Source: Mucilaginibacter saanensis (GTDB lineage: Bacteria > Bacteroidota > Bacteroidia > Sphingobacteriales > Sphingobacteriaceae). From it: a DNA stretch of 64,000 nucleotides. Below, one piece after another: positions 1 to 8,375 of the stretch. Positions within the stretch are counted from its first letter, which is position 1; the number at the start of each line of letters is the position of its first letter. Position numbers and translations under genes: made by a program. The DNA lies in assembly GCF_014200575.1 (NCBI RefSeq), contig NZ_JACHBZ010000010.1, positions 135,565 to 199,564 of the forward strand, given 5' to 3'. The notes below the pieces were generated by a model, which did no database searches, was not told where the DNA came from, and saw nothing but the letters and a program-made list of their open reading frames with translations.

Positions 1-670
1 CCTTTTTAACATCGCTTAAACCTGGCAGGCGGTAGTAAGGCAGTTCAATGCCATCCCAATAAGCTTTGGTACCAATAAGCGGCATGGTATGGTGCGCAAA
101 CGGAAAAGCCACAGGCGTCATGGGCAAACGGGCACCGTAGTTAACTTTACTCACAAACAGGTAATCACCAATTAACAGCGAGCTTTCCATTGATGCGGAT
201 GGAATTACATAGGCTTCAATAAAAAGCGTACGGATCAGCGTGGCGGCTATCACCGCAAAAATAATAGCATCGGCCCATTCACGTGCCGGTGTTTTTTTAA
301 GGGCAATCTTATATTTTTCTCTAAACTCAGGGCTTGCAGAAGGCCCTGTGTATTTAGTATCCTTGTCAAAACCCCATTTGGGTAAAAATATGAATGCCAG
401 CGCTACGGCGGCAATATGATCTACCAGCTTGAATTTACCGTATGATTTTACAAAATCAACCGTAATACCTATCATCACCAATATATTTAAACCCGGAACC
501 AGGATCATCACCAGCCACCATGTAGGTCGGCCGCTTAGTTTGAGCATCCCGTAAATATTATAAAAAGGTATTACCCCTTCCCAACCCGGCCTGCCGGCCT
601 TTTCAAACAATTTCCATAAACCTATATAAGGCAGTATAATCAGCAGTACAATTGCAAGTATAATGTTCAC
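1..670 (-). CDS. lepB: Signal peptidase I (third tandem copy, 3' end cut by window edge)
   Basis: This gene encodes a membrane-bound type I signal peptidase that cleaves signal peptides from exported proteins. The visible N-terminal part has several hydrophobic segments (about residues 1-95, resembling a DUF5684-like membrane region), then the peptidase transmembrane segment and the catalytic serine motif [13 protein letters not shown]. The reading frame opens with GTG at 670, giving MNIILAIVLL; no in-frame ATG is nearby. It lies 27 bp downstream of the second lepB copy and is probably in the same operon. The catalytic lysine and box E lie outside the window. The closest relative here is the 484-residue copy at 1998-3452, which has the same extended N-terminus. 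Identification is firm; the start is inferred from that similarity. Confidence 0.9.
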   Translation of the reverse strand, partial: MNIILAIVLLIILPYIGLWKLFEKAGRPGWEGVIPFYNIYGMLKLSGRPTWWLVMILVPGLNILVMIGITVDFVKSYGKFKLVDHIAAVALAFIFLPKWGFDKDTKYTGPSASPEFREKYKIALKKTPAREWADAIIFAVIAATLIRTLFIEAYVIPSASMESSLLIGDYLFVSKVNYGARLPMTPVAFPFAHHTMPLIGTKAYWDGIELPYYRLPGLSDVKK

Positions 671-697
671 TATGTTATTTTTTAATTTCCAATTTAA

Positions 698-1843
698 TTA
701 ATGTATCCCTCTCAGTAACCTGTTCCATCTTATTTTATTTACAAACGATGCGGTGCTGTCAACACTCATCCAGGTAAATAATGCCTTACCTACCACATGG
801 TCTTCGGGCAAAAAGCCCCAGTAACGTGAATCTTCTGAGTTATGGCGGTTATCACCCATCATCCAGTAGTAGTTCATTTTAAAGGTGTAAGTATCGGCTT
901 TTTTATCGTTTATAAAAATATCATGACCAACTACTTTTACTTTATTATGCTCATAAATTTCAATAGCCCTGCCATAAACCGGGAAAGTTAAACTATCCAG
1001 CTTCACCGTCCAACCTTTTTTAGGGATAATGATAGGCCCGTAATTATCAACATTCCAAGTGTAACGGGGATAATTTGGTGTTGTTTTATAGCGCGGAAAT
1101 TTAACCGGATAAACGGGATTAAGCGTATCAGGAACGCCTTTTACAGCAATATCAGCAGTAACCGACTTGATGTTAGCGTATCCCTTTAATGCCTTGGCCG
1201 AGGCCACCGTTGTATTGGTTTTAAACCCGGTGTTATCAACAAATGTTGCAATATCTGTTAAATGCAGCTCATCAATCAGCTGCGGGTTTATCTGGCTGCC
1301 ATCGGTTTTTACCACATAGGTCATTTCGCCGTTGGGGGCCGTTGTTTCGGTCTTGCCATTGATGTAAACCTGGGCATTAACCAACCTCAGCGTATCGCCG
1401 GGTGTACCCTGGCAACGTTTAATTATATTTTCGCGTTTATCAACTGGTCTGAAATACGGCGAATCGGCTTCCATGGGCTGGTTAAAAACCACAATATCAC
1501 CTTTTTTAATATCGCTGAAACCAGGTAAGCGGTAATAAGGCAGCTGAATACCATCCCAATAGGCTTTTGAATTAGTATAAGGTATGGTATGGTGCATAAA
1601 CGGAAAGGCCACGGGGGTTATAGGCATACGCGCCCCGTAATTTACTTTGCTTACAAATAAATAATCGCCAATTAGCAGGGAGCTTTCCATTGATCCGCTG
1701 GGAATAACGTAGGCCTCAATAAAAAGGGTACGGATCAGCGTAGCGGCTATAACTGCAAAAACAATGGCATCGGCCCATTCGCGGACGGCACCTTTTTTCT
1801 TCCTGACTTTGCTTTTATCTTTTTTCCAGAATTTCCAGTTCAT
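698..1843 (-). CDS. lepB: Signal peptidase I (second tandem copy, short form)
   Basis: This is a type I signal peptidase of about 381 residues. After a basic N-terminus comes one transmembrane segment (about residues 24-45), then the catalytic serine in PSGSMESS (about Ser51), the catalytic lysine in [11 protein letters not shown] (about Lys142) and box E ([15 protein letters not shown]) near the C-terminus. A long insert between the lysine region and box E is usual for Bacteroidota enzymes. Unlike its two neighbours it lacks the additional N-terminal membrane domain. I chose the ATG at 1843 (MNWKFW) over an in-frame TTG at 1861. It follows lepB copy 1 after about 150 bp and precedes the truncated copy by 27 bp. 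All catalytic residues are present, so it should be active. Confidence 0.93.
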   Translation of the reverse strand: MNWKFWKKDKSKVRKKKGAVREWADAIVFAVIAATLIRTLFIEAYVIPSGSMESSLLIGDYLFVSKVNYGARMPITPVAFPFMHHTIPYTNSKAYWDGIQLPYYRLPGFSDIKKGDIVVFNQPMEADSPYFRPVDKRENIIKRCQGTPGDTLRLVNAQVYINGKTETTAPNGEMTYVVKTDGSQINPQLIDELHLTDIATFVDNTGFKTNTTVASAKALKGYANIKSVTADIAVKGVPDTLNPVYPVKFPRYKTTPNYPRYTWNVDNYGPIIIPKKGWTVKLDSLTFPVYGRAIEIYEHNKVKVVGHDIFINDKKADTYTFKMNYYWMMGDNRHNSEDSRYWGFLPEDHVVGKALFTWMSVDSTASFVNKIRWNRLLRGIH

Positions 1844-1997
1844 ATAGGGATTGATGTACAAATATGCAAATTACAGCTGGGCTGATTCAAATGTGCAGAT
1901 TTTTTTAATGTTTATACTATTTTTTATTACCTATGACTGTGATGTAAGCTATATGTTACCAATAATTTAATATGCAAATGACAGATGTGCAGATCTG

Positions 1998-3452
1998 TTA
2001 GTTAATTGCCCTGAACAGTCTGCTCCAACGTATTTTGTTGGCCGATGGCGACGTAACATCCCAGCTCATCCATATAAACAAGGCCTTGCCAACAATATGA
2101 TCTTCAGGAACAAAACCCCAGAAACGGGAATCCTCAGAGTTATGGCGATTATCGCCCATCATCCAATAATAATTAAGCTTAAAGGTGTATTGATTGGCTT
2201 TTTTACCGTTAATAGTAATGTTGTTACCTGTAACCTCCAGCTTATTATTTTCATAAACCTCGATAGCCCTGCGGTATAATGGCAACGTAAGGCTATCCAG
2301 CTTCACTGTCCAGCCCTTTTTAGGAATAATGATTGGGCCCAGGTTATCAACATTCCAGTGGTAGTGCGAATCGTGCGGAAATATTTCGGGATCATAAACC
2401 CCTCTTAACCCAATATTAGGCCTCACAACCTTTATATTGGCATCCCCTTTTAATACCTCTGCCGATTGTACAGTCATATTCATCAGGTAATCCTGATTGG
2501 TGAATTGTTGTATATCTGACAAATGCAGCTCATGGATTATCTGCCGGTTAAAATTATTCCCGGCCGCTGTTTTTACCGCATACTCCATTTCGCCATGGCG
2601 GGGGGTGTTAGCAGCATTACCATTAATGTATACCTGCGCGTCAATAAGGCTTAGCGTATCGCCGGGAGTGCCCTGGCAGCGTTTAATATAGTTTTCGCGC
2701 TTATCAACAGGGCGGTAAAGCGGCGAATCAGCATCCATGGGATAATTAAATACTACTACATCACCCTTTTTAACCTCGCTTAAGCCGGGTAAACGGAAAT
2801 ACGGGAGCTTGATTCCATCCCAATAGGCTTTGGTACCTGTAAGCGGCATGGTATGATGGGCAAACGGAAAGGCAACAGGCGTCATGGGGATACGGGCGCC
2901 GTAATTTACCTTGCTTACAAAAAGATAATCGCCAATTAACAGCGAGCTTTCCATAGATGCACTGGGTATTACATAAGCTTCAATAAATAACATCCGTATA
3001 AGTGTGGCTGCAACTATAGCAAAAACAACGGCCTCTGTCCACTCCCGGGCCGATGACTTTTTAAGCTCTTTCTGATACTTTTCGTGAAATTCAGCACTGG
3101 CCGATGGCCCTAAATAGCGGGTTTGCTTATCAAAACCCCATAAGGGCAAATAAATAAAGGGCAGCAGGATGGCTGACGCCAATTGGCCTACACTTATTTT
3201 ACCATATGATTTTACAAAATCAACAATGATACCCGCTGCAACAATAATATTGATGCCCGGTAAAACAAGCAGCAGCAGTAACCACCAGGGCCTGCCGCTA
3301 ATTTTCAACATTATATAGCTGTTATAAATGGGAATCAGGGCTTCCCAGCCCGGGCGACCGGCCTTTTGAAATAATTTCCAGAAACCTATAGTAATTAAAA
3401 TTAGTAAAGGAGCCGTAATTAAATAAAACCCTGCATAAAACGCTATGTTCAT
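1998..3452 (-). CDS. lepB: Signal peptidase I with extended N-terminal membrane domain
   Basis: This is a 484-residue type I signal peptidase. Residues 1 to about 105 form a multi-helix hydrophobic region (DUF5684-like, with the sequence [17 protein letters not shown]), followed by a linker and the peptidase domain. Visible catalytic elements are the serine in PSASMESS (Ser166), the lysine in [11 protein letters not shown] (Lys257) and box [16 protein letters not shown]. It sits 15 bp downstream of dapB in the parA-parB-DUF5683-dapB-lepB operon order common in Bacteroidota. The fused N-terminal membrane domain is absent from the middle copy. Function is firm; the role of the additional domain is unknown to me. 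Confidence 0.94.
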   Translation of the reverse strand: MNIAFYAGFYLITAPLLILITIGFWKLFQKAGRPGWEALIPIYNSYIMLKISGRPWWLLLLLVLPGINIIVAAGIIVDFVKSYGKISVGQLASAILLPFIYLPLWGFDKQTRYLGPSASAEFHEKYQKELKKSSAREWTEAVVFAIVAATLIRMLFIEAYVIPSASMESSLLIGDYLFVSKVNYGARIPMTPVAFPFAHHTMPLTGTKAYWDGIKLPYFRLPGLSEVKKGDVVVFNYPMDADSPLYRPVDKRENYIKRCQGTPGDTLSLIDAQVYINGNAANTPRHGEMEYAVKTAAGNNFNRQIIHELHLSDIQQFTNQDYLMNMTVQSAEVLKGDANIKVVRPNIGLRGVYDPEIFPHDSHYHWNVDNLGPIIIPKKGWTVKLDSLTLPLYRRAIEVYENNKLEVTGNNITINGKKANQYTFKLNYYWMMGDNRHNSEDSRFWGFVPEDHIVGKALFIWMSWDVTSPSANKIRWSRLFRAIN

Positions 3453-3467
3453 TTATAAAGGTTATAA

Positions 3468-4217
3468 CTAACTCTTAAAATCAAACATGGCATCAACCGA
3501 GTAAAAACCCTTTTTGTTATGTATCCACTCGGCGGCAAGTACTGCACCTAAGGCAAAGCCGTTACGGTTATGGGCAGTATGTTTAAACTCGATGGTATCA
3601 ACCTCAGAGTCGTAAATAACGGTGTGTGTGCCCGGAACGCTGTCAATACGCAATGATTCAATCAGCAACTGGTTATCAGCTACCGTATCGTCATCATTTT
3701 TGTCATCAGTAGTTAACACGTTAACCCATCCTCCTTTTGAATCAAGGTTATCAAGTATGCCTTCGGCAATGGTTATTGCTGTACCGCTTGGGGCATCCAG
3801 TTTTTGGGTATGATGAATTTCTTCTACCTGTACGTCATAGTATGGGTAGTTGTTCATTACCTTGGCCAGCAAACGGTTAATATGGAAAAAAATATTTACC
3901 CCAACGCTAAAGTTGGTAGCATACAATAGGGTGCTGTTACTCTCTTCGCACTGCTGCTGCACTTCTGGCAATTTATCGTACCAGCCTGTTGTGCCCACCA
4001 CAATAGGTACTCCTGCATTAAAGCAATGATTAATATTACCCAACACCGTTGCGGGCATGGTAAACTCAATTACCGCATCGGCTTTCTGTAAGTTTTCGGT
4101 AGTAAGATCATGCAGATTATCATGATCAATAGTTAATACAATTTCATGCTTGCGGCTAATGGCGATCTTTTCAATGATCTTGCCCATTTTTCCATAGCCA
4201 AGTAATGCTATCTTCAT
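3468..4217 (-). CDS. dapB: 4-hydroxy-tetrahydrodipicolinate reductase
   Basis: DapB catalyses the NAD(P)H-dependent reduction of the dihydrodipicolinate precursor in diaminopimelate and lysine biosynthesis, feeding peptidoglycan synthesis in the cytoplasm. The 249-residue protein begins with a Rossmann motif LLGYGKMGK and carries the family motif EIHHTQKLDAPSGTA, with the catalytic histidine/lysine region at about residues 133-146. It is slightly shorter than proteobacterial DapB, as usual for Bacteroidota. It is followed 15 bp later by lepB and preceded by a DUF5683 gene. An imperfect inverted repeat lies just upstream (4244-4309). Confidence 0.95.
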   Translation of the reverse strand: MKIALLGYGKMGKIIEKIAISRKHEIVLTIDHDNLHDLTTENLQKADAVIEFTMPATVLGNINHCFNAGVPIVVGTTGWYDKLPEVQQQCEESNSTLLYATNFSVGVNIFFHINRLLAKVMNNYPYYDVQVEEIHHTQKLDAPSGTAITIAEGILDNLDSKGGWVNVLTTDDKNDDDTVADNQLLIESLRIDSVPGTHTVIYDSEVDTIEFKHTAHNRNGFALGAVLAAEWIHNKKGFYSVDAMFDFKS

Positions 4218-4243
4218 TATTTTAAGTAGTTATTATCGGGTAG

Positions 4244-4309
4244 TTAGTATCGAGTATCAAGACAATCTCATTTTTTATAAGTGTTCAGAATCTTGATACT
4301 TGATACTAA
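4244..4309. repeat. 19-bp inverted repeat between DUF5683 gene and dapB
   Basis: The left arm TTAGTATCGAGTATCAAGA (4244-4262) pairs with the right arm TCTTGATACTTGATACTAA (4291-4309) with one mismatch. It separates two genes of the same operon. It could form a stem-loop in the mRNA or be an intergenic repeat of the kind common in this family. No U-run follows, so it is not a classical terminator. Confidence 0.7.
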
Positions 4310-4313
4310 TTAT

Positions 4314-4985
4314 TTAAAACGTAAAGGTAATTTTTAAAGCCGGAATAAAAGCCATATTAGCACTTTGTCCATAAACCGGCTGTCCCAATACCGATGGAGT
4401 AATTTTCATAGCCAGGTTATTATCAACGGTATAGGAGTGTATAAACTTGGCATCAATGTAGGCATCAATGGTTTGTATCCCCCATACAGCAAATATGCCC
4501 AGTATGCTTAAGTCGCGGTTACGTCTGTTACCGTCGGCAGCATTGGCAAAATCTGTTTCGGAAGCACTGTTTCCATAAGCTATGAAATCAGCATAATACT
4601 TATCGTTTGGCCCCGGGGCTGTACCCTGCCTTTTGTATTTTGCAAGCGTTATATATTCGGTATAATATTTTTGGTTAAATATTATGGCGGCTCCTAAAAG
4701 ACCTATACCACCATAAATAATGGGCACTTTCCACCAGCGGTGGTTGTACAACTGGCCCCATCCAGGAACAAATAAAGAATGCATCACGGCTTTGTGCGGG
4801 CTGTGCAAGCTATCGGGATGATAGGCTTTTTCGTCTTTAATAGGCGGAGCGAAAGACCCCGGAGCCGTATTTGAAGCTTTTCTTACTGTATCTTTTTTGT
4901 TCACCCCGGCAGTATCGGCTTTTTGCGCTTTAACTGCAAAGGCTGATGCCATAATAAACCCGATAACAAACAAAAATTTATACAT
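4314..4985 (-). CDS. DUF5683 domain-containing membrane protein
   Basis: This protein of about 223 residues has a signal peptide (MYKFLFVIGFIMASAFAVKA) and a domain resembling DUF5683, recognisable by HSLFVPGWGQLYNHRWWK followed by a glycine-rich membrane segment. Further hydrophobic stretches suggest it is embedded in or attached to a membrane. The start at 4985 gives a clean signal peptide; an upstream in-frame ATG at 5030 would add 15 residues before it. It stands between parB and dapB, a conserved neighbourhood in Bacteroidota. Its function is unknown; the link to ParAB is positional only. Confidence 0.8.
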   Translation of the reverse strand: MYKFLFVIGFIMASAFAVKAQKADTAGVNKKDTVRKASNTAPGSFAPPIKDEKAYHPDSLHSPHKAVMHSLFVPGWGQLYNHRWWKVPIIYGGIGLLGAAIIFNQKYYTEYITLAKYKRQGTAPGPNDKYYADFIAYGNSASETDFANAADGNRRNRDLSILGIFAVWGIQTIDAYIDAKFIHSYTVDNNLAMKITPSVLGQPVYGQSANMAFIPALKITFTF

Positions 4986-5083
4986 TTTTATGAACAAAAT
5001 TTGAGTAGCAGGTTTTAATATCAGAATCATGTTATGCGTTACACACTTTCAAAACCCCTGATATTAAGTCCCTGATATTAATT

Positions 5084-6013
5084 TTACCAATCCAACATCT
5101 CCAGGATGCGGCCCAGATCATCTTCTGAAAGGAATGGTATTTCAATAACGCCATTACCCCTGCTGCCTACCTTAAGTGTTACCCTCGAACTAAATTTAGA
5201 AGCCAGATCGTCCTGTATTTTTTGCAGTTGGTATGAAACCGGCTCGGGCTGTTTACCCTCTTTTTTTACCGGGGTTTTCTGCATCTCACGAACTAATTCT
5301 TCAACCTTACGAACGGATAAACCTTGTTGAATAATATGCTGATGTATAAATAATTGTTTTGCAGGGTCTTCAATAGTAATAAGTGCCTTGGCGTGTCCCA
5401 TGGTAAGTTCACCATCGCGGATGGATGCCTGTATGCTTGGCGGCAGCTTTAACAAACGCAGGTAATTGGTAACTGTCGACCGGTTTTTGCTCACCCTGTC
5501 GCCCAACTGTTCCTGTTTAAGGTTACATTCCTCAATCATACGCTGAAAGCTCAGGGCAACCTCAATAGCATTCAGGTTTTCGCGCTGAATGTTCTCTATA
5601 AGGGCCATTTCCAGCATTTGCTGGTCGTTTGCGGTACGTACGTAAGCCGGTATTTGTGTTAACCCGGCAATTTTTGAGGCACGAAAGCGGCGTTCGCCCG
5701 ATATAAGCTGGTACTTGTGCGCATTAACGCGCCTTACTGTAATAGGCTGTATAAGCCCTTGCAGCTTAATGGAGTCGGCCAGTTCTGCCAGGGCTTGTTC
5801 GTCAAAATCTGTACGCGGCTGAAAAGGGTTTACCTCAATTTCGGCCAGTTGTATTTCATTTACAGAACCCAGGCTGTTAACCTCAACAGCTGATGTTGAG
5901 GCTTCTTTATCTTTATTGTTATCCTTGGTTTTATTATACGGTTGTACGTTTACAGAGTCATTCAACAGCGCACTTAATCCTTTGCCCAGGGCATTTCTTC
6001 TTTCACTACTCAT
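5084..6013 (-). CDS. parB: Chromosome partitioning protein ParB
   Basis: ParB binds parS sites near the replication origin, spreads along DNA as a CTP-dependent clamp and works with ParA to segregate chromosomes. The 309-residue protein has the N-terminal ParB/Srx CTPase fold with the motifs NPFQPRTDF, GERRFRAS and ENIQRENLN (about residues 60-145). A helix-turn-helix follows (SKNRSTVTNYLRLLKLP, about 180-200), with a C-terminal dimerisation region. The stop codon of parA lies 3 bp upstream, so the two genes are co-transcribed. I found no parS-like palindrome in the visible intergenic DNA. Confidence 0.96.
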   Translation of the reverse strand: MSSERRNALGKGLSALLNDSVNVQPYNKTKDNNKDKEASTSAVEVNSLGSVNEIQLAEIEVNPFQPRTDFDEQALAELADSIKLQGLIQPITVRRVNAHKYQLISGERRFRASKIAGLTQIPAYVRTANDQQMLEMALIENIQRENLNAIEVALSFQRMIEECNLKQEQLGDRVSKNRSTVTNYLRLLKLPPSIQASIRDGELTMGHAKALITIEDPAKQLFIHQHIIQQGLSVRKVEELVREMQKTPVKKEGKQPEPVSYQLQKIQDDLASKFSSRVTLKVGSRGNGVIEIPFLSEDDLGRILEMLDW

Positions 6014-6016
6014 GTG

Positions 6017-6820
6017 TTATACTGTTGCTGTTGCCGTTTTTGCCTCATCTCTGGTAAGGCCGTTTTTCTCAATAATTTCGCGGGCCAGGTTTAAATAATT
6101 TATTGCGCCCTTACAGGTTGCATCATGCATTATTACCGATACTCCAAAGCTTGGCGCCTCGCTTAAGCGGGTGTTGCGCTGAATAATAGTATCAAAAACC
6201 ATATCCTCAAAGTGAGTCTTAACCTCATCAACCACCTGGTTTGACAGGCGCAGGCGCACATCATACATGGTAAGCAATATACCTTCAATTTCCAGCTGCG
6301 GGTTTAAGCGCGACTGTACTATTTTAATGGTATTTAAAAGCTTGCCCAAACCCTCTAACGCAAAATACTCGCATTGTACAGGTATAATTACAGAGTCGGC
6401 AGCGGTTAATGCATTTATAGTGATCAACCCTAATGAAGGCGAACAATCAATAATGATAAAATCATACTCATCGCGCACGGCTTCAAAAACCTGTTTCATT
6501 TTATATTCGCGGCCGCTCAGGTTAATCATTTCAATCTCAGCCCCTACCAGGTCAATATGTGCCGGCAGCAGGTCAAGATTAGGTGTTTCTGTTTTTTGAA
6601 TAGCTTCATGCGGATCAACCTGATTGATGATACACTCATAAATGCTATTCTTAATATTACGGGGGTCAAAACCAATCCCCGATGTTGAATTAGCCTGCGG
6701 ATCGGCATCAACCAACAAGGTTTTAAAATCTAATACGGCCAAACTTGCAGCCAGATTTATAGATGATGTAGTTTTTCCTACGCCACCTTTCTGGTTGGCT
6801 AAAGCAATTATTTTACTCAT
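6017..6820 (-). CDS. parA: Chromosome partitioning ATPase ParA/Soj
   Basis: ParA is a deviant Walker ATPase that binds DNA non-specifically and drives ParB-parS complexes apart. The 267-residue protein starts with the deviant Walker A motif KGGVGKTTSS (residues 9-18), has the DADPQANST switch region and a DCSPSLGL Walker B-like motif, all typical. It is the first gene of the operon reading into parB, the DUF5683 gene, dapB and lepB. The divergent FMN reductase gene starts about 270 bp away; that spacer should hold both promoters, though I could not place them confidently. Confidence 0.96.
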   Translation of the reverse strand: MSKIIALANQKGGVGKTTSSINLAASLAVLDFKTLLVDADPQANSTSGIGFDPRNIKNSIYECIINQVDPHEAIQKTETPNLDLLPAHIDLVGAEIEMINLSGREYKMKQVFEAVRDEYDFIIIDCSPSLGLITINALTAADSVIIPVQCEYFALEGLGKLLNTIKIVQSRLNPQLEIEGILLTMYDVRLRLSNQVVDEVKTHFEDMVFDTIIQRNTRLSEAPSFGVSVIMHDATCKGAINYLNLAREIIEKNGLTRDEAKTATATV

Positions 6821-7091
6821 TCTATATTTTCAAAAATTTAAATGACAATGATTTATAACAACGCAAAATAGAATTAGAAATTTCTACTTTCGTAAAGTTT
6901 TTATCCGGTGCTAAAGATACGGATTTAAAACAATTCCGAAATCCACAGGTTTCGGCAATTTACAAACATTAAACAATTATTGAGTTATGGAATTACTGAC
7001 TTCTTGAATGATAGCAAGATAGAAAATGAATTATCGTAATTCACGGCAAAAAAACCAATAAGTCAATAATTTAAAAATTTAAAACTACTAA

Positions 7092-7613
7092 ATGATCACC
7101 ATTATATCGTCAACTAACAGACCAGGCAGCCATACACTTAAACTTGCAAAATATTACCAGCAACAACTTCAGGAAAAAGGAACCGAAGCCGGCCTACTAT
7201 CGCTTACTGAGCTACCTGCCAACTTGTTACAAAGCGACTTATATGGCAAGCGAAGCGCTGAGTTTAAGGTTATCCAGGATATTATTACTAAAACCGATAA
7301 GTTTCTATTTGTAGTGCCCGAATACAATGGCAGTTACCCCGGTGTGTTAAAAGTATTTATAGATGCCTGCACTTTCCCCGAAAGTTTTTATGACAAAAAA
7401 GCGGCCCTGGTTGGTTTATCGTCCGGAAAGTATGGCAATATCCGTGGTATTGATCACTTTACAGGTGTTTGCCATTACATACATCTGAATATTATGCCGT
7501 TAAAAATCCACATTGCTGCCATTAACAAGGAAATGGACGAAAACGGACAACTTATTAATGCCGACACACTGAAGTTCACGAACGAACAGATAGATAAGTT
7601 TATTAAATTTTAG
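7092..7613 (+). CDS. NADPH-dependent FMN reductase family protein
   Basis: This 173-residue flavodoxin-fold protein probably binds FMN and reduces flavins, quinones or azo compounds with NAD(P)H. Supporting motifs are the N-terminal phosphate-binding loop SSTNRPGSHT (about residues 5-14) and PEYNGSYPGVLK (about 76-87), which matches the PEYN signature of the family. It is divergent from parA. Its stop overlaps the end of the convergent VIT1-like gene by 4 bp. The true substrate cannot be told from sequence. Confidence 0.85.
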   Translation: MITIISSTNRPGSHTLKLAKYYQQQLQEKGTEAGLLSLTELPANLLQSDLYGKRSAEFKVIQDIITKTDKFLFVVPEYNGSYPGVLKVFIDACTFPESFYDKKAALVGLSSGKYGNIRGIDHFTGVCHYIHLNIMPLKIHIAAINKEMDENGQLINADTLKFTNEQIDKFIKF

Positions 7614-8302
7614 GCTGCTCCGGTAATTAGCTTGGCCATTAAAAATGCCGCTGCGGCGGCAATTGCCCCTATCAGCAATACCTTTAACGCGCCTGCTATG
7701 GCTGGCTGACCGGTTACCCTGCTTTTAAAATAACCAAACACAAAAAGACATATCATAGTAATACCGCACGAAAAATACAGGCCCTGGCGTGAATCGGCAA
7801 TAAAAAAATAGGGCGACAGCGGTATAACCCCGCCCACTATGTATGATAAACCAATAGTGATAGCACTTTGCGTTGCCCGGTTTGCCTTAGGTTGTTCCAG
7901 GCCAAGTTCATAACGCATCATAAAATCAACCCATTTATCCTTATCCTTTGCCATTTCTTCGGCAACTTCGGTCTGTAGTTTTTCTGACAGGCCAAAGGCG
8001 GCAAACACTTCTTTTACCTCCATCTTTTCCTGCTCGGGCACATTTTCAACCTCGGCATATTCACGTTTTAGTTCCGATGCATAATGGTCGGCTTCGGTAC
8101 GGCCCGCCAAAAAACCACCCAACCCCATGGCAATGGAACCGGCAACAATTTCGGCAATACCGGCAGTGATCACAATACCCGATGAATTTACCGCCCCGCT
8201 TAACCCGGCCGCTAATGCAAAAGGCACCGTTAACCCGTCAGACATGCCAATAACTATATCTCTGATAGTGTCTGAACTTTGTAAATGTTTTTCGTGATGC
8301 AT
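7610..8302 (-). CDS. VIT1/CCC1 family membrane protein
   Basis: This 230-residue protein belongs to the vacuolar iron transporter family, whose members move Fe2+ or Mn2+ across membranes. The N-terminal segment DIVIGMSDGLTVPFALAAGLSGA is characteristic, followed by a hydrophobic helix with small residues, an acidic/charged cytoplasmic section (about residues 70-135) and three C-terminal membrane helices. Bacterial members are often annotated only by family; metal export from the cytoplasm is an inference. It is convergent with the FMN reductase gene and overlaps it by 4 bp. Confidence 0.85.
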   Translation of the reverse strand: MHHEKHLQSSDTIRDIVIGMSDGLTVPFALAAGLSGAVNSSGIVITAGIAEIVAGSIAMGLGGFLAGRTEADHYASELKREYAEVENVPEQEKMEVKEVFAAFGLSEKLQTEVAEEMAKDKDKWVDFMMRYELGLEQPKANRATQSAITIGLSYIVGGVIPLSPYFFIADSRQGLYFSCGITMICLFVFGYFKSRVTGQPAIAGALKVLLIGAIAAAAAFLMAKLITGAA

Positions 8303-8375
8303 GTTATAAATGTAACAGCATTGGCGTTAGTATTTAATATAAATAACTATTTGTTATTGGTTTGAATAAGACAAG

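Noticed and set aside
6821..7091. parS site near parAB
   Set aside because: I looked for a TGTTNCACGTGNAACA-type palindrome in this and the other visible spacers and found none.
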